Assembly (NCBI RefSeq): GCF_019175385.1
Contig: NC_083345.1
Span: forward strand, 13,292,027-13,356,026
Source of the DNA: Lycium barbarum
Taxonomy: Eukaryota; Streptophyta; Magnoliopsida; Solanales; Solanaceae
Direction: 5' to 3'
Length of the DNA stretch: 64,000 nt
Positions 1 through 11,559 of the stretch are shown piece after piece (position 1 is the first letter of the stretch; every line of letters starts with the position of its first letter). Made by a program: the position numbers and the translations under genes. The notes beneath the pieces were generated by a model that was given only the letters and a program-made list of their open reading frames with translations, was not told where the DNA came from and ran no database searches.

Positions 1-145
1 TTTTGTCTATAAAATCTTATCTAAAGTCATCTTCAAATATACAAATTTAGCTCTTGATTATTCCCAACGGAGCAATTTTTTTTGTTTTACACATAGTTTT
101 CAAACTTCCTTTATTTCCGCTATTTTTCTTTTCTGACTTGCTTTG

Positions 146-277
146 TTATGCTTTCTCTTGACTCGAGGGTCTTTCGAAAACATTCTCTCTATCTTCACGA
201 GGTAGGGGTAAAATATGTGTACACCCTACCCTCCCCAGACCCCACTTGTAAAATTACACTGAGTGTGTTGTTGTTGT
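146..277 (+). repeat. RTE/TS-type retroposon 3' end, copy 1
   Basis: The segment has the body typical of Solanaceae retroposons: a 'gagggtctttcg' motif, 'ggtaggggta', 'ctccccagac' and 'attacact', ending in a short TTG-repeat tail near 270. The same body recurs at 431, 2024, and reversed at 2438 and 9951. It is a 5'-truncated, non-coding copy. The family is recalled from general knowledge of nightshade genomes, not from a search. Confidence 0.6.
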
Positions 278-430
278 GCACATAGTTTTCGAATTATGTG
301 CAGATTTTTGACCATTTTAAGATGAATTCATAACGAATCAAGATTCAAACCTCAAGCCAAAACAGAATTTAAGCTCAAACTTCAAGGACATAATTTGCAA
401 AATTCCTCTAAGAAAAAAATCTGCTTCAAA

Positions 431-566
431 AACTTCTCTTTTGAGTCGAGGGTCTATTGAAAATAGCCTCGCTAACCCACAACAGTAGGGGGCAAGGTCT
501 GCAAATATTATATCCTTTCCGAACGTCACTTATGAGACTACACTGATATGCTGTCGTCGTCGTCCT
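431..566 (+). repeat. RTE/TS-type retroposon 3' end, copy 2
   Basis: This is a second copy of the family at 146-277: 'gagtcgagggtctattg', a 'tagggggcaaggtctgc' core, 'gagactacactg', and a decayed tail of cgt/ctg triplets. It has diverged from copy 1 and has no coding capacity. The 63-codon minus-strand ORF across it is incidental. Confidence 0.6.
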
Positions 567-1513
567 CCAAGGAAAAAAGAAAAGGTGCACGTGTGAGTTT
601 TAGTTTTTGGGTGGGTAAATAACATTTGACAGCATTACTTTTTCCATAGGAAAAATAGGATGAAAATTTCACCCCCAATTTTGCGTTAAAAATCAAACTC
701 CCCCCTCAACTTTGAACGATAGTCATTCTCCCCCTTTTATTCTAATTGGTTTTTTGAAATTCCTATTTTACCTTTACATTATCAACTTGACTTTTTTTAC
801 TTCTTTAAAATCATGATTTTTTTTATATCTCTTTAATCTATGTTACAAATTTTCTATAAAATAAATAAATATTATTTTCGAGACGGAAAAAGAAAAGTGA
901 GAAATACTAGTTGAGTATATAACTTAATGCTGTTCTATAATGAAATAAATGAGCGGAATAAGATTTTTTTTATTATTAATAATAATCAAAACTCTGATAT
1001 CTATTTTTACGAATAAACAAGTACTAGTAAAATAATATGTAATAATAATTTTATAAATATATTTCAATGAAGTCAATATAAAATAATTATAAAAATAAAG
1101 GTATCTTCTATAACAAATTCCTGAAAGATTATTTATTTATATTGTAAATGGGTTTTAAATTATAGTTTAAAATATTTTATTTATGACAACCAAAACTCGT
1201 TTATATATTGACAATAGAGAATCAGAGAGAAGTGAAACTTAACATTACACATACCCCCCCCCCCCCCCCCCCCCCAACCTATGTAAAAATAAACGGTAAT
1301 ATGTGTGTGTATATACTTAATAAAATATCAATCATAAAAAGTAACATTTAATTTTGTGATAAATTCATAAATTGATTATTCTACTTATAATATGCTTTTA
1401 AATAAAAAAGAATAAATACGTAGGTTAAAAAAATAAATTTTATATAATATAAAAAGGTATCACATAGATAGAGGATTGAAAATGTCAAGAGTAAATACTA
1501 TAAAAAAAATAGG
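567..1513. other. AT-rich intergenic stretch with a 22-C run
   Basis: I see no gene or clear element here. The only notable feature is an uninterrupted run of 22 C residues at 1254-1275 in otherwise AT-rich DNA. Such runs are unstable and their length is often unreliable in assemblies. Confidence 0.6.
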
Positions 1514-1619
1514 TAATTTGCAGAGGTTGAAAGTTACAATTCGCGGAATTTTAACCTTAGCTATTTGTTAAAGGAGGCTAAAACCTTCGCAAATTGTAAC
1601 TTTTAACCTCAACAAATTA
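1514..1619. repeat. Imperfect hairpin, about 106 bp
   Basis: Two arms of about 45 nt (1514-1558 and 1572-1619) are imperfect reverse complements around a loop near 1560-1571. Both ends read 'taattTG' inward, and the shared inner block contains 'aagttacaatt'. It could be a small foldback MITE or a hairpin-forming transcript. Nothing shows transcription, and mismatches are spread along the whole stem. Confidence 0.5.
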
Positions 1620-2023
1620 TCCTTTTATTTGTGGTGAAACTAGTTATTGTTTTAGATAAAGGGGAAAGAATATCAATTATTGAGGAAGTTTAATTTTTAA
1701 AATAAAATTGAGAGATGAAAATGATTTACACCAGGAAAAATAGGAATGTGCAATTTACGGTGTACAGCAGGCTTTACCCGGTAGAGACACACGGCCCATC
1801 TGTCAAACCACAGTCCTTTAGTCTGACTGAGTATTAAATGAGACTATCTGACTGAGCCCTTCAAATCGTCGAGCCCAATGGCCCACGATGAGACTTGTAG
1901 GCCCACACACTTTGATTGATTGCCATTCAACCCTTCATGATTAAACTCACGAAGCTCAACCAGTTTCACTCATTATTCAGCTGCAAACTTGCTTTTATTT
2001 AGTAGTAGTAATATATTTTGTAA

Positions 2024-2146
2024 TCATTTGAGCTTAGGGTCTATTGAATAGTCTCTCTGCCCTTGTAGGGTAGGTAATATTGCGTATATCCTTTTCAATC
2101 TCACTTATGAAATTATACTGAATATATTATTAATATTGTTGTTTTT
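2024..2146 (+). repeat. RTE/TS-type retroposon 3' end, copy 3
   Basis: This is a third direct copy of the 146-277 family: 'ttagggtctattga', 'gtagggtagg', 'cttatgaaattatactg', then an ATT/TTG-like tail at 2125-2146. It is diverged and non-coding. Confidence 0.55.
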
Positions 2147-2192
2147 ATCTTTTGCAATCATCAAAATGATAATCCTAACTCTTTCCATTCTT

Positions 2193-2330
2193 GTAAGGAT
2201 CTAGTAGCTTAGTTGGTTGGTTAGCTGAACTTTTATCTTATTGGTGAGAAGTCGAATGCTAACATTGTAATTCTCTCCCCCATTTTCCCTTCCCCTTCCC
2301 CTCCCCCCTATGTATTTTTTTTTTAAAAAA
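2193..2330 (+). repeat. tRNA-derived SINE (SolS-like)
   Basis: The head resembles a tRNA: 'tagcttagttggttgg' fits a pol III A box, and a degenerate B-box-like 'gagaagtcgaatgc' follows about 40 nt later. After this come pyrimidine-rich 'ctccccc' blocks and a T/A tail. This matches the organisation of Solanaceae tRNA-derived SINEs. The exact family was not assigned. Confidence 0.45.
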
Positions 2331-2437
2331 AAAACTCTCTCCATTCCATTTAACTTTAAGGGTACTTCAACCAGTTTAATAATTAAAAAAAAGTGTTTCT
2401 CAAACATACCAAATGCTTATTATCAGTTCCAATACTT

Positions 2438-2530
2438 ATATACAACAACAATAAAATACCGAGTATATTTTCACAAGTGGGGTCTAAAGAGGGTGAGGTG
2501 TACGCAGACTTTACCTCTTCTGAACGTGCA
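2438..2530 (-). repeat. RTE/TS-type retroposon 3' end, reversed copy 4
   Basis: In reverse complement the segment reads: pyrimidine-rich body, 'gtctgcgtacacctcaccctc', 'agaccccacttgtg', then a TTG tail (seen on the plus strand as 'tacaacaacaat' near 2440). It is the same family as the copies at 146, 431 and 2024 but inverted. Confidence 0.55.
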
Positions 2531-3185
2531 AGTTCTTGACTAACCTATACACTTCATCCCATATAACATCGTTGGTCAAACCACGCCACTCTATAGAACT
2601 TATCTTTAAATCTCGATGACACATTCTTATCACATAATATACCGAACGCGAGCCTCCAATTATTCAAACACATAATTACTTAGTTATAAATATAACTTCT
2701 AACACTTAAATGTTTATCAATTATTCTAAATCAATTTATCCAAACAGGCTCTAAACAAATGGTGCATAAAGGAGAGAGAAAGATAACAACTGTTCCTTGA
2801 GAGCAATGAACAGTGAGCAAAGAGTGAATAACACATCTCTCTGAGACTCTCAAAAAAAAGAAAATTACGTTTCCAAGGTTCTGTCATTCGCATGAAAAAG
2901 AGAAGAATCAGTTGATACAACTACACAACAAAATACTTCTTTTGACTTTTCTTTTTATCTTTCCAGAATCTTTCCGTTAAATAAGCTGAGAAAAAAAATA
3001 AACTTTACAAATTACAACTAAAAAAGAACTCTAATTCAGATTATAACAAATGGTGCTATACTAATTGGTTATGCATTAGAATAAGTGATTAATTAGTACA
3101 TAGTGAAAAAAATTTAAATACAAAGAAGAAGCCCAAAAAAAAAAAAAACAAAGAGTAATCTACTACTACTAGGAAGTAGTTATTT

Positions 3186-4063
3186 TTAAGGCATGAAGAG
3201 ATTGTTTCCACACTTGCACCTCCACGCTTCAGGGTAGTACTCTAAAGTGAAACTCAAACCGGGTTGAATTGAGACCCGAACCGGTTTACATGGTGAACAC
3301 CTTCCACATTTGGATCTGCAGGTAGGTGGTGATGAACCCGGTCCACTCAGTCTTCTCTGAGTAACAACTCGCTCAACAACCTCAGACTCACCATCTATGC
3401 ATAGTCACCATGAAAAGATATATTAATTAATTGTAAATTTAAATTAGTCGAATCAGTAAATTTCATGTATAATATTGTATGATTAAAACTAAAAAAATCA
3501 AAAGGTATCAACTACCCAAGTGTGGTTGACATATAATGAATGCATATATGATACCCCTCTTAAGAGCTTAAGTTTTTTAAAGGAGAAGACAATTCAACAT
3601 AATATTCGAGTTATTTATCAATAAAAATATTTTGACGTATTAGATTCAGCAAAAAGAATCAAGCCATCAGTGAGGAGCCTGTTGTAAACAATTTTCTTTT
3701 TGAAAGATGGTAAATTCACTAAAAGGAGATTACATTTTATACACTAGCAAGGTAAAAAATTGTTTACACTATCAGATCACTTAAAGATAATTACATGTAA
3801 TCTTTTACAAAAAGTGAGATTAATAGCAAAAATAATAATGCAAATTATTAGTACAAGATACGAAAACAAGTTAAATTACACTCATAATATTACAATTCAC
3901 TACGTTTTTGAGTATGTTTCAGTAAAAAATAGGTGGACTTACTGAGTCTTTGAGTGGGGTTTAGACGCAGAGCTGAAACAAGTGGAGTGAGCAAAAGGAA
4001 AGCTAAAGTGGCTATTGTTGCAAAAGAGAAGCTTGAGGTTGTGTGTTGGAGATGATCGCCCAT
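3186..4063 (-). CDS. EPFL secreted cysteine-rich peptide, two exons
   Basis: Exon 1 spans 4063-3943 and exon 2 spans 3394-3186, giving 109 residues; the intron has GT-AG ends and joins in phase 1. An in-frame stop lies just upstream of the chosen ATG. Residues 1-31 are a signal peptide with a hydrophobic core (FATIATLAFLLL). After a variable linker with a dibasic-type site (TQRRLSG), the mature domain runs GSSPPTCRSKCGRCSPCKP to the C terminus WRCKCGNNLFMP, with six cysteines. That pattern is typical of EPIDERMAL PATTERNING FACTOR-LIKE peptides, closest by memory to the EPFL4/5/6 (CHALLAH) group. Members are secreted ligands of ERECTA-family receptor kinases acting in stomatal patterning and organ growth. 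The reading frame is intact with good splice sites. The exact EPFL number is not assigned. Confidence 0.88.
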
Positions 4064-5528
4064 AGCCAAAATGTAGTGAAGTTATTAATTATATATGGCG
4101 TTTTGCTATTAAGCTAGTGGATATGGAGATTGGAAGAGTTAATGCAAAACCTAAGAGAAGAAAAAAAGTTGAAGATGGGTTCTAAGGTTGGGTGGGGATT
4201 GGATTCTATTATTGAATGAAAGTGTGTTGCGGGTGAAGATGTCAGTTCTAGTCAAAGACATACACCCAAAATAAGTCTATTCATTTATTAAATGACATGA
4301 GAGAGAAATTCACTCGTGTTTGTTCGCCAATTGTGCCCTTTTTTTAGTATTTAACTTCTTACGTTTCACCGATAAGGGTCGCAGTGAGTACTCCTGTGTT
4401 CAAGTTTTCTACATGAAGTCAGATTTTGTTATGTAGTGCTTTATTTTCCAATGTGGACTTTCTGTAGTCAATCGCATTTAGTGGTATCCCAATTTATGTA
4501 TAGATAAACAAGAGGAGGTTGCTTAAGCACTCTCTATTTTCAACTTTTAGGTCGTGAGTTCGAGTCACCCCAAAAGTGAAAGGCTAGAAAGCTTATTAGA
4601 AGAGGTAAAACAATAAATAGTTAAATATATGTATTCGATGACAATATTTTCTAAGCTTTAACTTATGAATAGTACTATATTTTTTATGTCACTCCACATG
4701 TCTAAGTTTATGTGGCATATTTCATTATTTAGAAAAGATTTAATTTTTATTTTTATTTTATTTGTATTGAGATGATTTATTGCCACATATTTTAAAAAAA
4801 AAATTGTTCTAGTAAAATATTTCACTTATACAACTAGACTATAATTTTTTGGTGATTTCGCTTAAACTAATTGATTTTGTTAATATACACAATAGACAAA
4901 AAGATCCCATCTATTTTATAGTTATATAATTTAATATTATATTGAAATATGCAGAGAGCTTCACATAAATTGAGACTTAGAAAGTAATTAATAAATTTCT
5001 TAACGCAAAGTCTGTGCGAAAGCTTTTGGGTTCATGTGAACCAATTGTAGATTCGTCCCTGCCCATAGCCGACACTTTAGTTCCGGCCGTGTTCAGGATC
5101 AATTAATGGAAATATATTTGTGTGTATATCTGTGGATGGGTGTAAGAATGATAATACTAAGACATTAGTAATTACATACTACATACTAAACAAGAAAAAT
5201 ACATAAAACTTTCCATTTTTCCTTTTTATTTTCTTTTATGGGCAACTTAAAGATGCCGCGAGTTGGTAAATAGCAACTCCATAGACAAACATGTGATCGC
5301 TATAAGTAGAATGACTAAATTCTAATGGTAGCAAAAATTTAGTGGAGTGCATTGTGGGGTATTTTTCCTTTTTATTGCAGATATTTTAATGAACAATAAC
5401 TACAAATAGAAATGTTACTCAAAGTCGCAATGAAGTCACACGAGCACAGGCAACCTAATATACGACATATTTATTCATAGGCCTTGTTGATCTAAAAGAA
5501 TGCCTATGTTTGCCTGGACACCACATTA
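4064..5528. other. Upstream region of the EPFL gene
   Basis: No gene is seen. This is the probable promoter side of the minus-strand EPFL gene. Around 4500-4600 a segment with 'gtcgtgagttcgagtcacc' resembles a pol III B box and may be a decayed SINE head, but I could not define its ends. Confidence 0.4.
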
Positions 5529-5878
5529 CTCCCTCCTCCCCATAATAAGTGTTACCTTAACAAAAAACATGCATATTAAAAAATTAATAATGTAATGTGA
5601 AGTTTATCAAGTTACTCCTATATAATAAAAATAAATTATTTTTTCCTCTTGATTAGAACATGCACAAGTAGTAAACCTTTTGACATTAGAAATCCAATAA
5701 TACCAAGTTACTATGTGACTTTTCCAATCATCATTTAGATGTTACTTTAACTTGTCAGTTTTTATCTAAGGGTAGAATTGAAAAAAATTAGTCAATTTAT
5801 GTCTTGATTTCCTAAAGTGACACTTATTATAAGATAATTTTTTTAGTTAAGATAATACTTATTATAAGACGGAGGGAA
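5529..5878. mobile_element. Stowaway-like MITE
   Basis: The left end reads CTCCCTCC, then 'cataataagtgttacc'. The right end is its inverted counterpart ('cttattataagac' then GGAGGGAA). TA dinucleotides flank both ends (5527-5528 and 5879-5880), as expected for Tc1/mariner-type target duplication. The element is about 350 bp, AT-rich and non-coding. Confidence 0.75.
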
Positions 5879-6749
5879 TATAAGGCTACCATCACTCATG
5901 TACTTGAGGAAAGAGAAAAAGAAAAGCCCTTAGCTTTAGCATTTTGGATGCAACCAATTCAAATTTCCTGTTTTAGCTAAGAATGAAAAAGACATTTTGA
6001 ACAGTATTTTAAAAAAAAAAAAAATTGAAAAATCTTTGGCTTAGTATCCAATTTGAAAATATCGACCCCCTAACTCTATAGGCTCTCAAAGGAGCTAGTC
6101 ACCTCAACTTGGTGAAAGTAAGTACTTCAAAAGTAAATGCATTTTATCATTGACGAAGTTTATATGATGTTAATTTGGCTAAGTTTGACAAATATAGAAC
6201 ACATAACCTATAAAGAGAATGCACATATATTAGTGATTTTGACTAAAAAGGATTAAAATAATAATAAAAAGAAATTTTTGTTAAAAAAATAATTCTTTTC
6301 CCCTTTTTTTGCTTTAGCCCTTCCGTAGTTGGATTCTTTCTCATTTGGATAGCATAAGGGGTATTGGAGACTATTAAGTTTCAAAGATTTAGGTAGAGTT
6401 AAGGCAGAGGAACGATTTTTTTGGCTTTCTTCTATGTTCTGTTTCCCACTAAGAGAAATTTGTAGAAATGTAAGGCAATAGCTTGTTGAGATTTTTGTAT
6501 TTGTGGAAACTGATTTTGTCGTGGGTTAAGAAGGGAAATAGATTTTGGAGTTGTCTGGTTGAAAGTTGGGTTCTTTTGGAAATGAATTTGCGGGGGACTA
6601 TTGAGGGGGAAGTGCACATGTAGCATAATCTCTATTTATTTTTAATGTATAATAATGGAAGTTTATGATTTTTTGCAATTCTTATCGTTTCAAAATCAAT
6701 TTCATATGTGCAAATCTGAAATTATAAAAAATTCTTCAAACATCCAGTA
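5879..6749. other. Intergenic, no feature recognised
   Basis: The sequence is AT-rich. ORFs on both strands (for example 6432-6626) have no family resemblance and skewed composition. Nothing supports a gene. Confidence 0.5.
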
Positions 6750-7370
6750 TTGGGGAAAATTCGCAGGATACAACTGGACGAATGCTAGAGTGCCACGTGT
6801 CGCTAAGGATGAAACGGATTCGTGTCAGCATGAAGCGTCCCCAGAGGTACTCACATTGCTCCGGAGGCTCGGTGAAGTTTCTTGTCCCGGAGGACATGAA
6901 ACTGAAGGGTTTTGACGAAGGCCAACGATCATCCATTACACAAAGACTTTGAGGCTTCCACGTAGCATTAATGAGGATTATCATCACCTTTATCGCCCAT
7001 CATTACCACAACATTAATCTGCAATAAGAGGGGCATGCATAATTCATGGAACATGTACCCCTTAGGTCAAGTATAAATAGGACTCTCATTCCATTGTAAA
7101 GGCATGTGAAATTATATACGAGAAATACTTCATTCTTACACTGCTGTTAGTTTCTTATTGCTGTAAGTTCAATTTAACAAGGTTACAACTGAAAGCTTGA
7201 CCGGAGACTCTAGCTCAAAGCTTCTCCAAGGCCCAGACTTGTCGAATTCTTTGTCTTCAATTATATTTCATTTGCTAATTATATCATTATTTTGATCACA
7301 TTCACGTGTTCTTGACTACGTATATAAATTTAACTGTATCGATTTACGGATAAACACATATGCATTTGAA
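6750..7370 (+). mobile_element. LTR-like fragment, possible solo LTR
   Basis: A GC-richer block (6760-6910) is followed by a TATA-like 'gtataaatagg' at 7071-7081 and then downstream pyrimidine-rich and polyA-signal-like sequence. This order of U3, R and U5 is typical of plant LTRs. I could not define TG/CA ends or a target duplication, so the limits are approximate. Confidence 0.35.
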
Positions 7371-8171
7371 GTTTGACTTAACAAACCTAACTTCTGACAT
7401 CTATATTTGAAGTTCCACGAATTAAAAAATCGTGTAAGTTCTGTATGAGTGTTAGTTTGGATAAGTCAAATTCTTTTCGCGAGAGAAGAACAATGTTTCG
7501 ATAGTAATTGCTTATTAAGCATTTTATTTCGTTTCTATTTCTTTTAATAATATTGTCTTGAGAATGTTTCTCACCGTCCAAAAATATCTTTCTTATTTAA
7601 AAAAATGAAAAAGAGAAACCAGGATCAATCAAATAGAAAATAAATTATAACATTTATTTTAAACAGAACAGAATCAATCACAGATAAAATACATTACAAT
7701 ATTTATTTTACTATCTTAATTTTTTTAAATTAAAATACATACTATATGTAGTTGGCCAATTTGATGCACAGGGAAAAGGAGATGACAAGGACTAGTTTTG
7801 TTTGGATCCATTTTTCTGTGAAAAAAGGCTGTTTTATAGGACCCAAAATCGGACTGATTGATTGTGGCTGCCTTGCAATTGTGGGGTAGGGGGTACGAAG
7901 GACAGTCCTATTTTATTCATTCACGCAACAGTAAATTTAGACCTTTGTTTCCCTTTTTTGGACCATGAAAAAGGAAAAAATGATACGAGGAATGATGGAT
8001 AGAGGTAAAATTGACGGACGATAAGTGTAATACTCTATTTCAATTTGTTTGTCTTAATTTGATGCGCCATAAAGTTTCAGAAAATAAAGAAAACATTCAA
8101 GTCTTGTGATTTTAAAAAAATTCTTGTAATGTACAAAAATGACCCTGTAGGATATTCAGTATAAATAGTTA
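7371..8171. other. Intergenic, no feature recognised
   Basis: AT-rich sequence with a 64-codon ORF (7387-7581) that resembles nothing known. I see no structure beyond simple A/T tracts. Confidence 0.5.
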
Positions 8172-8412
8172 CTCCATCCGTCCCAATTTATGTGAAGTCG
8201 TTTGACTAGATATAAAGCTTAAGAAAAGATAAAGATTTTTTTAATTTGTGGTCTAAAATAAATTTTAGACATTTATGTGACTATAAATCATTTCATTAAG
8301 TGTAAAAAATAAATAAATTAAAGTTAAGCTATTTTTAATTATTAAAAGATGACATTCTTTGGGAAAGACTAAAAAAAAAAGTGTGGCATCTAAATTAAAA
8401 CAAAAAGAATAC
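8172..8412. mobile_element. Decayed Stowaway-type MITE
   Basis: The left end CTCCATCCGTCCC preceded by TA is the hallmark of a common Solanaceae MITE. The interior ('tttatgtga', 'gtgtggcatct') fits the same family. The right terminal repeat is too mutated to place exactly. Confidence 0.55.
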
Positions 8413-8539
8413 TAAATATAAAAAGTAAGTAACATTCCTGTTGAATCATATTACAATAATAAAAAAAAAAAGGAGTATGAAAGAAAGTAGGGATTTGGAT
8501 GTAAAGTAGGGGGTGGGGTGGGGGGGAGGTGAAAAATGA

Positions 8540-9752
8540 GTTAATTCCTTGGATGATCACCCAAGTTTAGGGAATTTTCTACAAAAATCACTTTTGTTTC
8601 ATTTAGGACAACAAGGTCACTCAAGTCACACTATTTTCCTCAAAAAATACCTAAACAACTCAAAGTCTTCTTCTCTACCAGTTGACATGCCATGTCATTA
8701 GAGCCCCATATTTTTTTAACAATCAACATATTTAACTCATCAAACCCATTTAATCAAATTTATATTTTATAACCCAAAAAAAATGGCCCGGTTAAAATTC
8801 GACAAAGGAACAAACTAAGCATGCAATCTAAATGAATTAGAATTAAAAGATGAAATTTTTAAATTTGTAGATAAGAGTTAAAAATAAAAGTTAAAGTATA
8901 AAAAAGACTGAATGTGAGTTACTTTAGGGCTTTAGTCTAATATATTGCTAGATATTAACATGACAAGTTGGAATAGCTATATCATAACCTGAAATAAATT
9001 AAGAATATATTATATTTCATATATATATAAGACTAATAATATAATATTTCAAATACAGAATAAGAGTACAATATAATATTTTAAAATAAGTATTATAGTA
9101 ATGAAAATTATATACCTTTCGTAAGAGAAATAAAAACGATCTCACTGGCAATGGAAATGCCAAAAATTACACACTATATATTTAAAGATAAATAACTAAA
9201 AATACGGAAGAAAAATTTACAGTAACTTTATTTTTTAAAATGTTTGATTCAATTATATCTTTTAAAAGTTAAACCGATACGAATGTAATCTGCGCAATTC
9301 TATTTTAATGTGGAGCGAATAGATAGCTTAACGTGGAAAAAATGCCATTTAAGAAAACATGAATTTGAATAGAAAGACTAAATTACTTGAATTTTAATTT
9401 AAGTTAAAAGATAATATATTTAAATCTAGATTTAAAAAAAAAAATCTTAGAATTGAAAAGTGGCTTAATAGAATGTGTGGTTTGATCCGTTCCCGCTTTT
9501 TAACTAGGTCATATTTATTTAGGTATAAAATATGAATTTGGTTAAATGAGTTTAATATGTCTATTATTAGAAAAATGAGGCTTCAATGATATGACATGTC
9601 AACTAGGAAAGGAGGAGGCTTTTGAAGTGTTAAAGTATTTTTTAGAAAAAATAGTGATACTTGAGTGACTTTATTATATTCTAAATAAAATAAAAATGAT
9701 TTTTGTGAAAATTTTTCAAATTTGAGTAATCATCGAAGAAATTAACTAGTGA
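8540..9752. mobile_element. Long-TIR (MULE-like) element, non-coding
   Basis: About 190 bp at the left (from 'ttaattccttggatgatcac') reappears in inverted form at the right (ending 'gtaatcatcgaagaaattaa'), including 'aaaaatcactttt' and 'gttgacatgccatgtcatt'. The interior is very AT-rich with no coding sequence. Long terminal inverted repeats suggest a Mutator-derived non-autonomous element. A clean 9-bp target duplication was not found. Confidence 0.6.
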
Positions 9753-9950
9753 GAAAGTAAAAGAAGGAAACGAAGAAAAGTAAAACAGTAAAAGGACAGC
9801 ACCCGTGTGGTAGCTAGATGAAGTCGTGTGGTGAAAATGGGGTGCTTGTCTTGTACAAGTCCAACATCTACGCAAGAAAGCGAAATGGCTCCCCCACCAG
9901 GACCACGAGGAAGCAACGTGTGTGTAGGGACATGTAACGACCTAGGGATT

Positions 9951-10450
9951 AGTACTACAACAACAAATATACCTGGCGTAATTCGACGAGAGAGGTCTGG
10001 GAAAGTTGATTTGTATTCAGCTTTATTCCTATCTTATGAAAATAGAGAGGTTATTTTCAATAAATCTTCGGCTCAAATAAGTCATAATAAAAATTAAGTA
10101 TAGAAAGAAAAACACAGTAAACATAACGGATAAGAGAACAATAATGACAATACATAATTATATGATAACTGAAAGAAAGGAAATAACAGATAATAATAGA
10201 ATTGAACTACTACAAGATAGTATGTGAGAAATGCCAATAATACTGATAAGAGAAACTAGACAACTTTCAAGTACAGCTACTAACCTTTTACCTTCATGTC
10301 CTCATTAAGCTGCAAGTGGGTCATATCTTGTCTAGTCACCTCTCTCTAATATTTTTTCGATGTACATCTACCTCTCCTCATACCCTTTATATATATAGTT
10401 AACCTTTCACACCTCCTCACTAGGCAAGCTGCAAGTGAGGCATAGACGTA
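9951..10450 (-). mobile_element. 3' end of an RTE-type LINE
   Basis: On the minus strand, 10450-10280 translates to a degenerate C-terminal stretch (VRRCERL, KGMRRGR, TRQDMTHLQLNEDM) like the tail of RTE-clade LINE reverse transcriptases common in nightshades. It runs into the same 3' body and TTG tail (plus-strand 'tactacaacaaca' near 9951) found in the short copies at 146, 431, 2024 and 2438. In-frame stops show it is dead. Confidence 0.6.
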
Positions 10451-10924
10451 GGGATTAGTCAAAGAGGTTAAATTCTATTCACAACATAATTTTCTTTTAT
10501 ATAATCACATTAACGATAATTACATGTAATTTTATTTAATAAATATTATTGAGTGATAATTTAGTCTTTCGGGATATGTCTCGAAGACAATTATCTAGTC
10601 AGTATTCTCGGCAATAGTCCTATGATTAATTAGTCTAGTTGGTACGTAGCAGTTACTAGTATTTTAGTTTTCATATTACCATCTTTATGTTGGTTGAGAT
10701 TTACGACTTGATTGGCAGTTTAGTATTCAGTAAGTAAATATATCGTGACTTCTTTGCAGTTAATTCAGTTATTATAATACTAAATGCAAATTAGTTTGGG
10801 ATTCGGTCGATGAGTAACTTAAGTTGGACATCAATCACTTCCCATCCAAATTTTAGAGCGTGATAAGACATGTTAAAATCTTAAACGACATTTAAAATGA
10901 ATCAGCAGTAGTATAAACATATAA

Positions 10925-10956
10925 CTAGACGGCGTATGCCCGTGCTGTGCACGGGC
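10925..10956 (-). mobile_element. Helitron-like 3' terminus
   Basis: On the minus strand an 8-bp perfect stem with a 3-nt loop (10956-10938, GCCCGTGC / GCACGGGC) is followed 9 nt later by CTAG (10928-10925), with T as the next host base. A hairpin shortly before CTRR, inserted 5' to T, is the diagnostic Helitron 3' end. The matching 5' TC end was not located, so the element extends to higher coordinates for an unknown distance. Confidence 0.5.
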
Positions 10957-11057
10957 CTAACATTTTAAATTATAGTGTATTTATATATATGTAGTTGTGT
11001 TAGGATAGTGATAATATATATATTTTATATTGCTAATAAATATACATAAGTTTGTAC

Positions 11058-11059
<2 letters not shown>

Positions 11060-11089
<30 letters not shown>

Positions 11090-11521
11090 TACATACTATG
11101 CTCAAAACACGATTAATATAACATTTTAGTTTGTGCTCCGTATCTAAAACTTTATTATATTAGTGTTTGCTATGAATACAAAGTCGGCAAAAATTTATTA
11201 ATACTTTTTAAAAGAGAAGACTTGTTTAAAAGGAAACTATTTTCCTCTCTTTGAGATAAAATAATAGCAATGTTTAAGCATCAGTTGAATTCATATTAAT
11301 ATATATATATATATATATACATACTATGCTCAAAACACGATTAATATAATATTTTAGTTTGTGCTCCGTATCTAAAACTTTATTATATTAGTGTTTGCTA
11401 TGAATACAAAGTCGGCAAAAATTTATTAATACTTTTTAAAAGAGAAGACTTGTTTAAAAGGAAACTATTTTCCTCTCTTTGAGATAAAATAATAGCAATG
11501 TTTAAGCATCAGTTGAATTCA

Positions 11522-11559
<38 letters not shown>

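Noticed and set aside
10930..10956. Perfect GC hairpin considered as a transcription terminator
   Set aside because: Nuclear plant context, no U-tract, and it fits a Helitron end with CTAG at the right distance.
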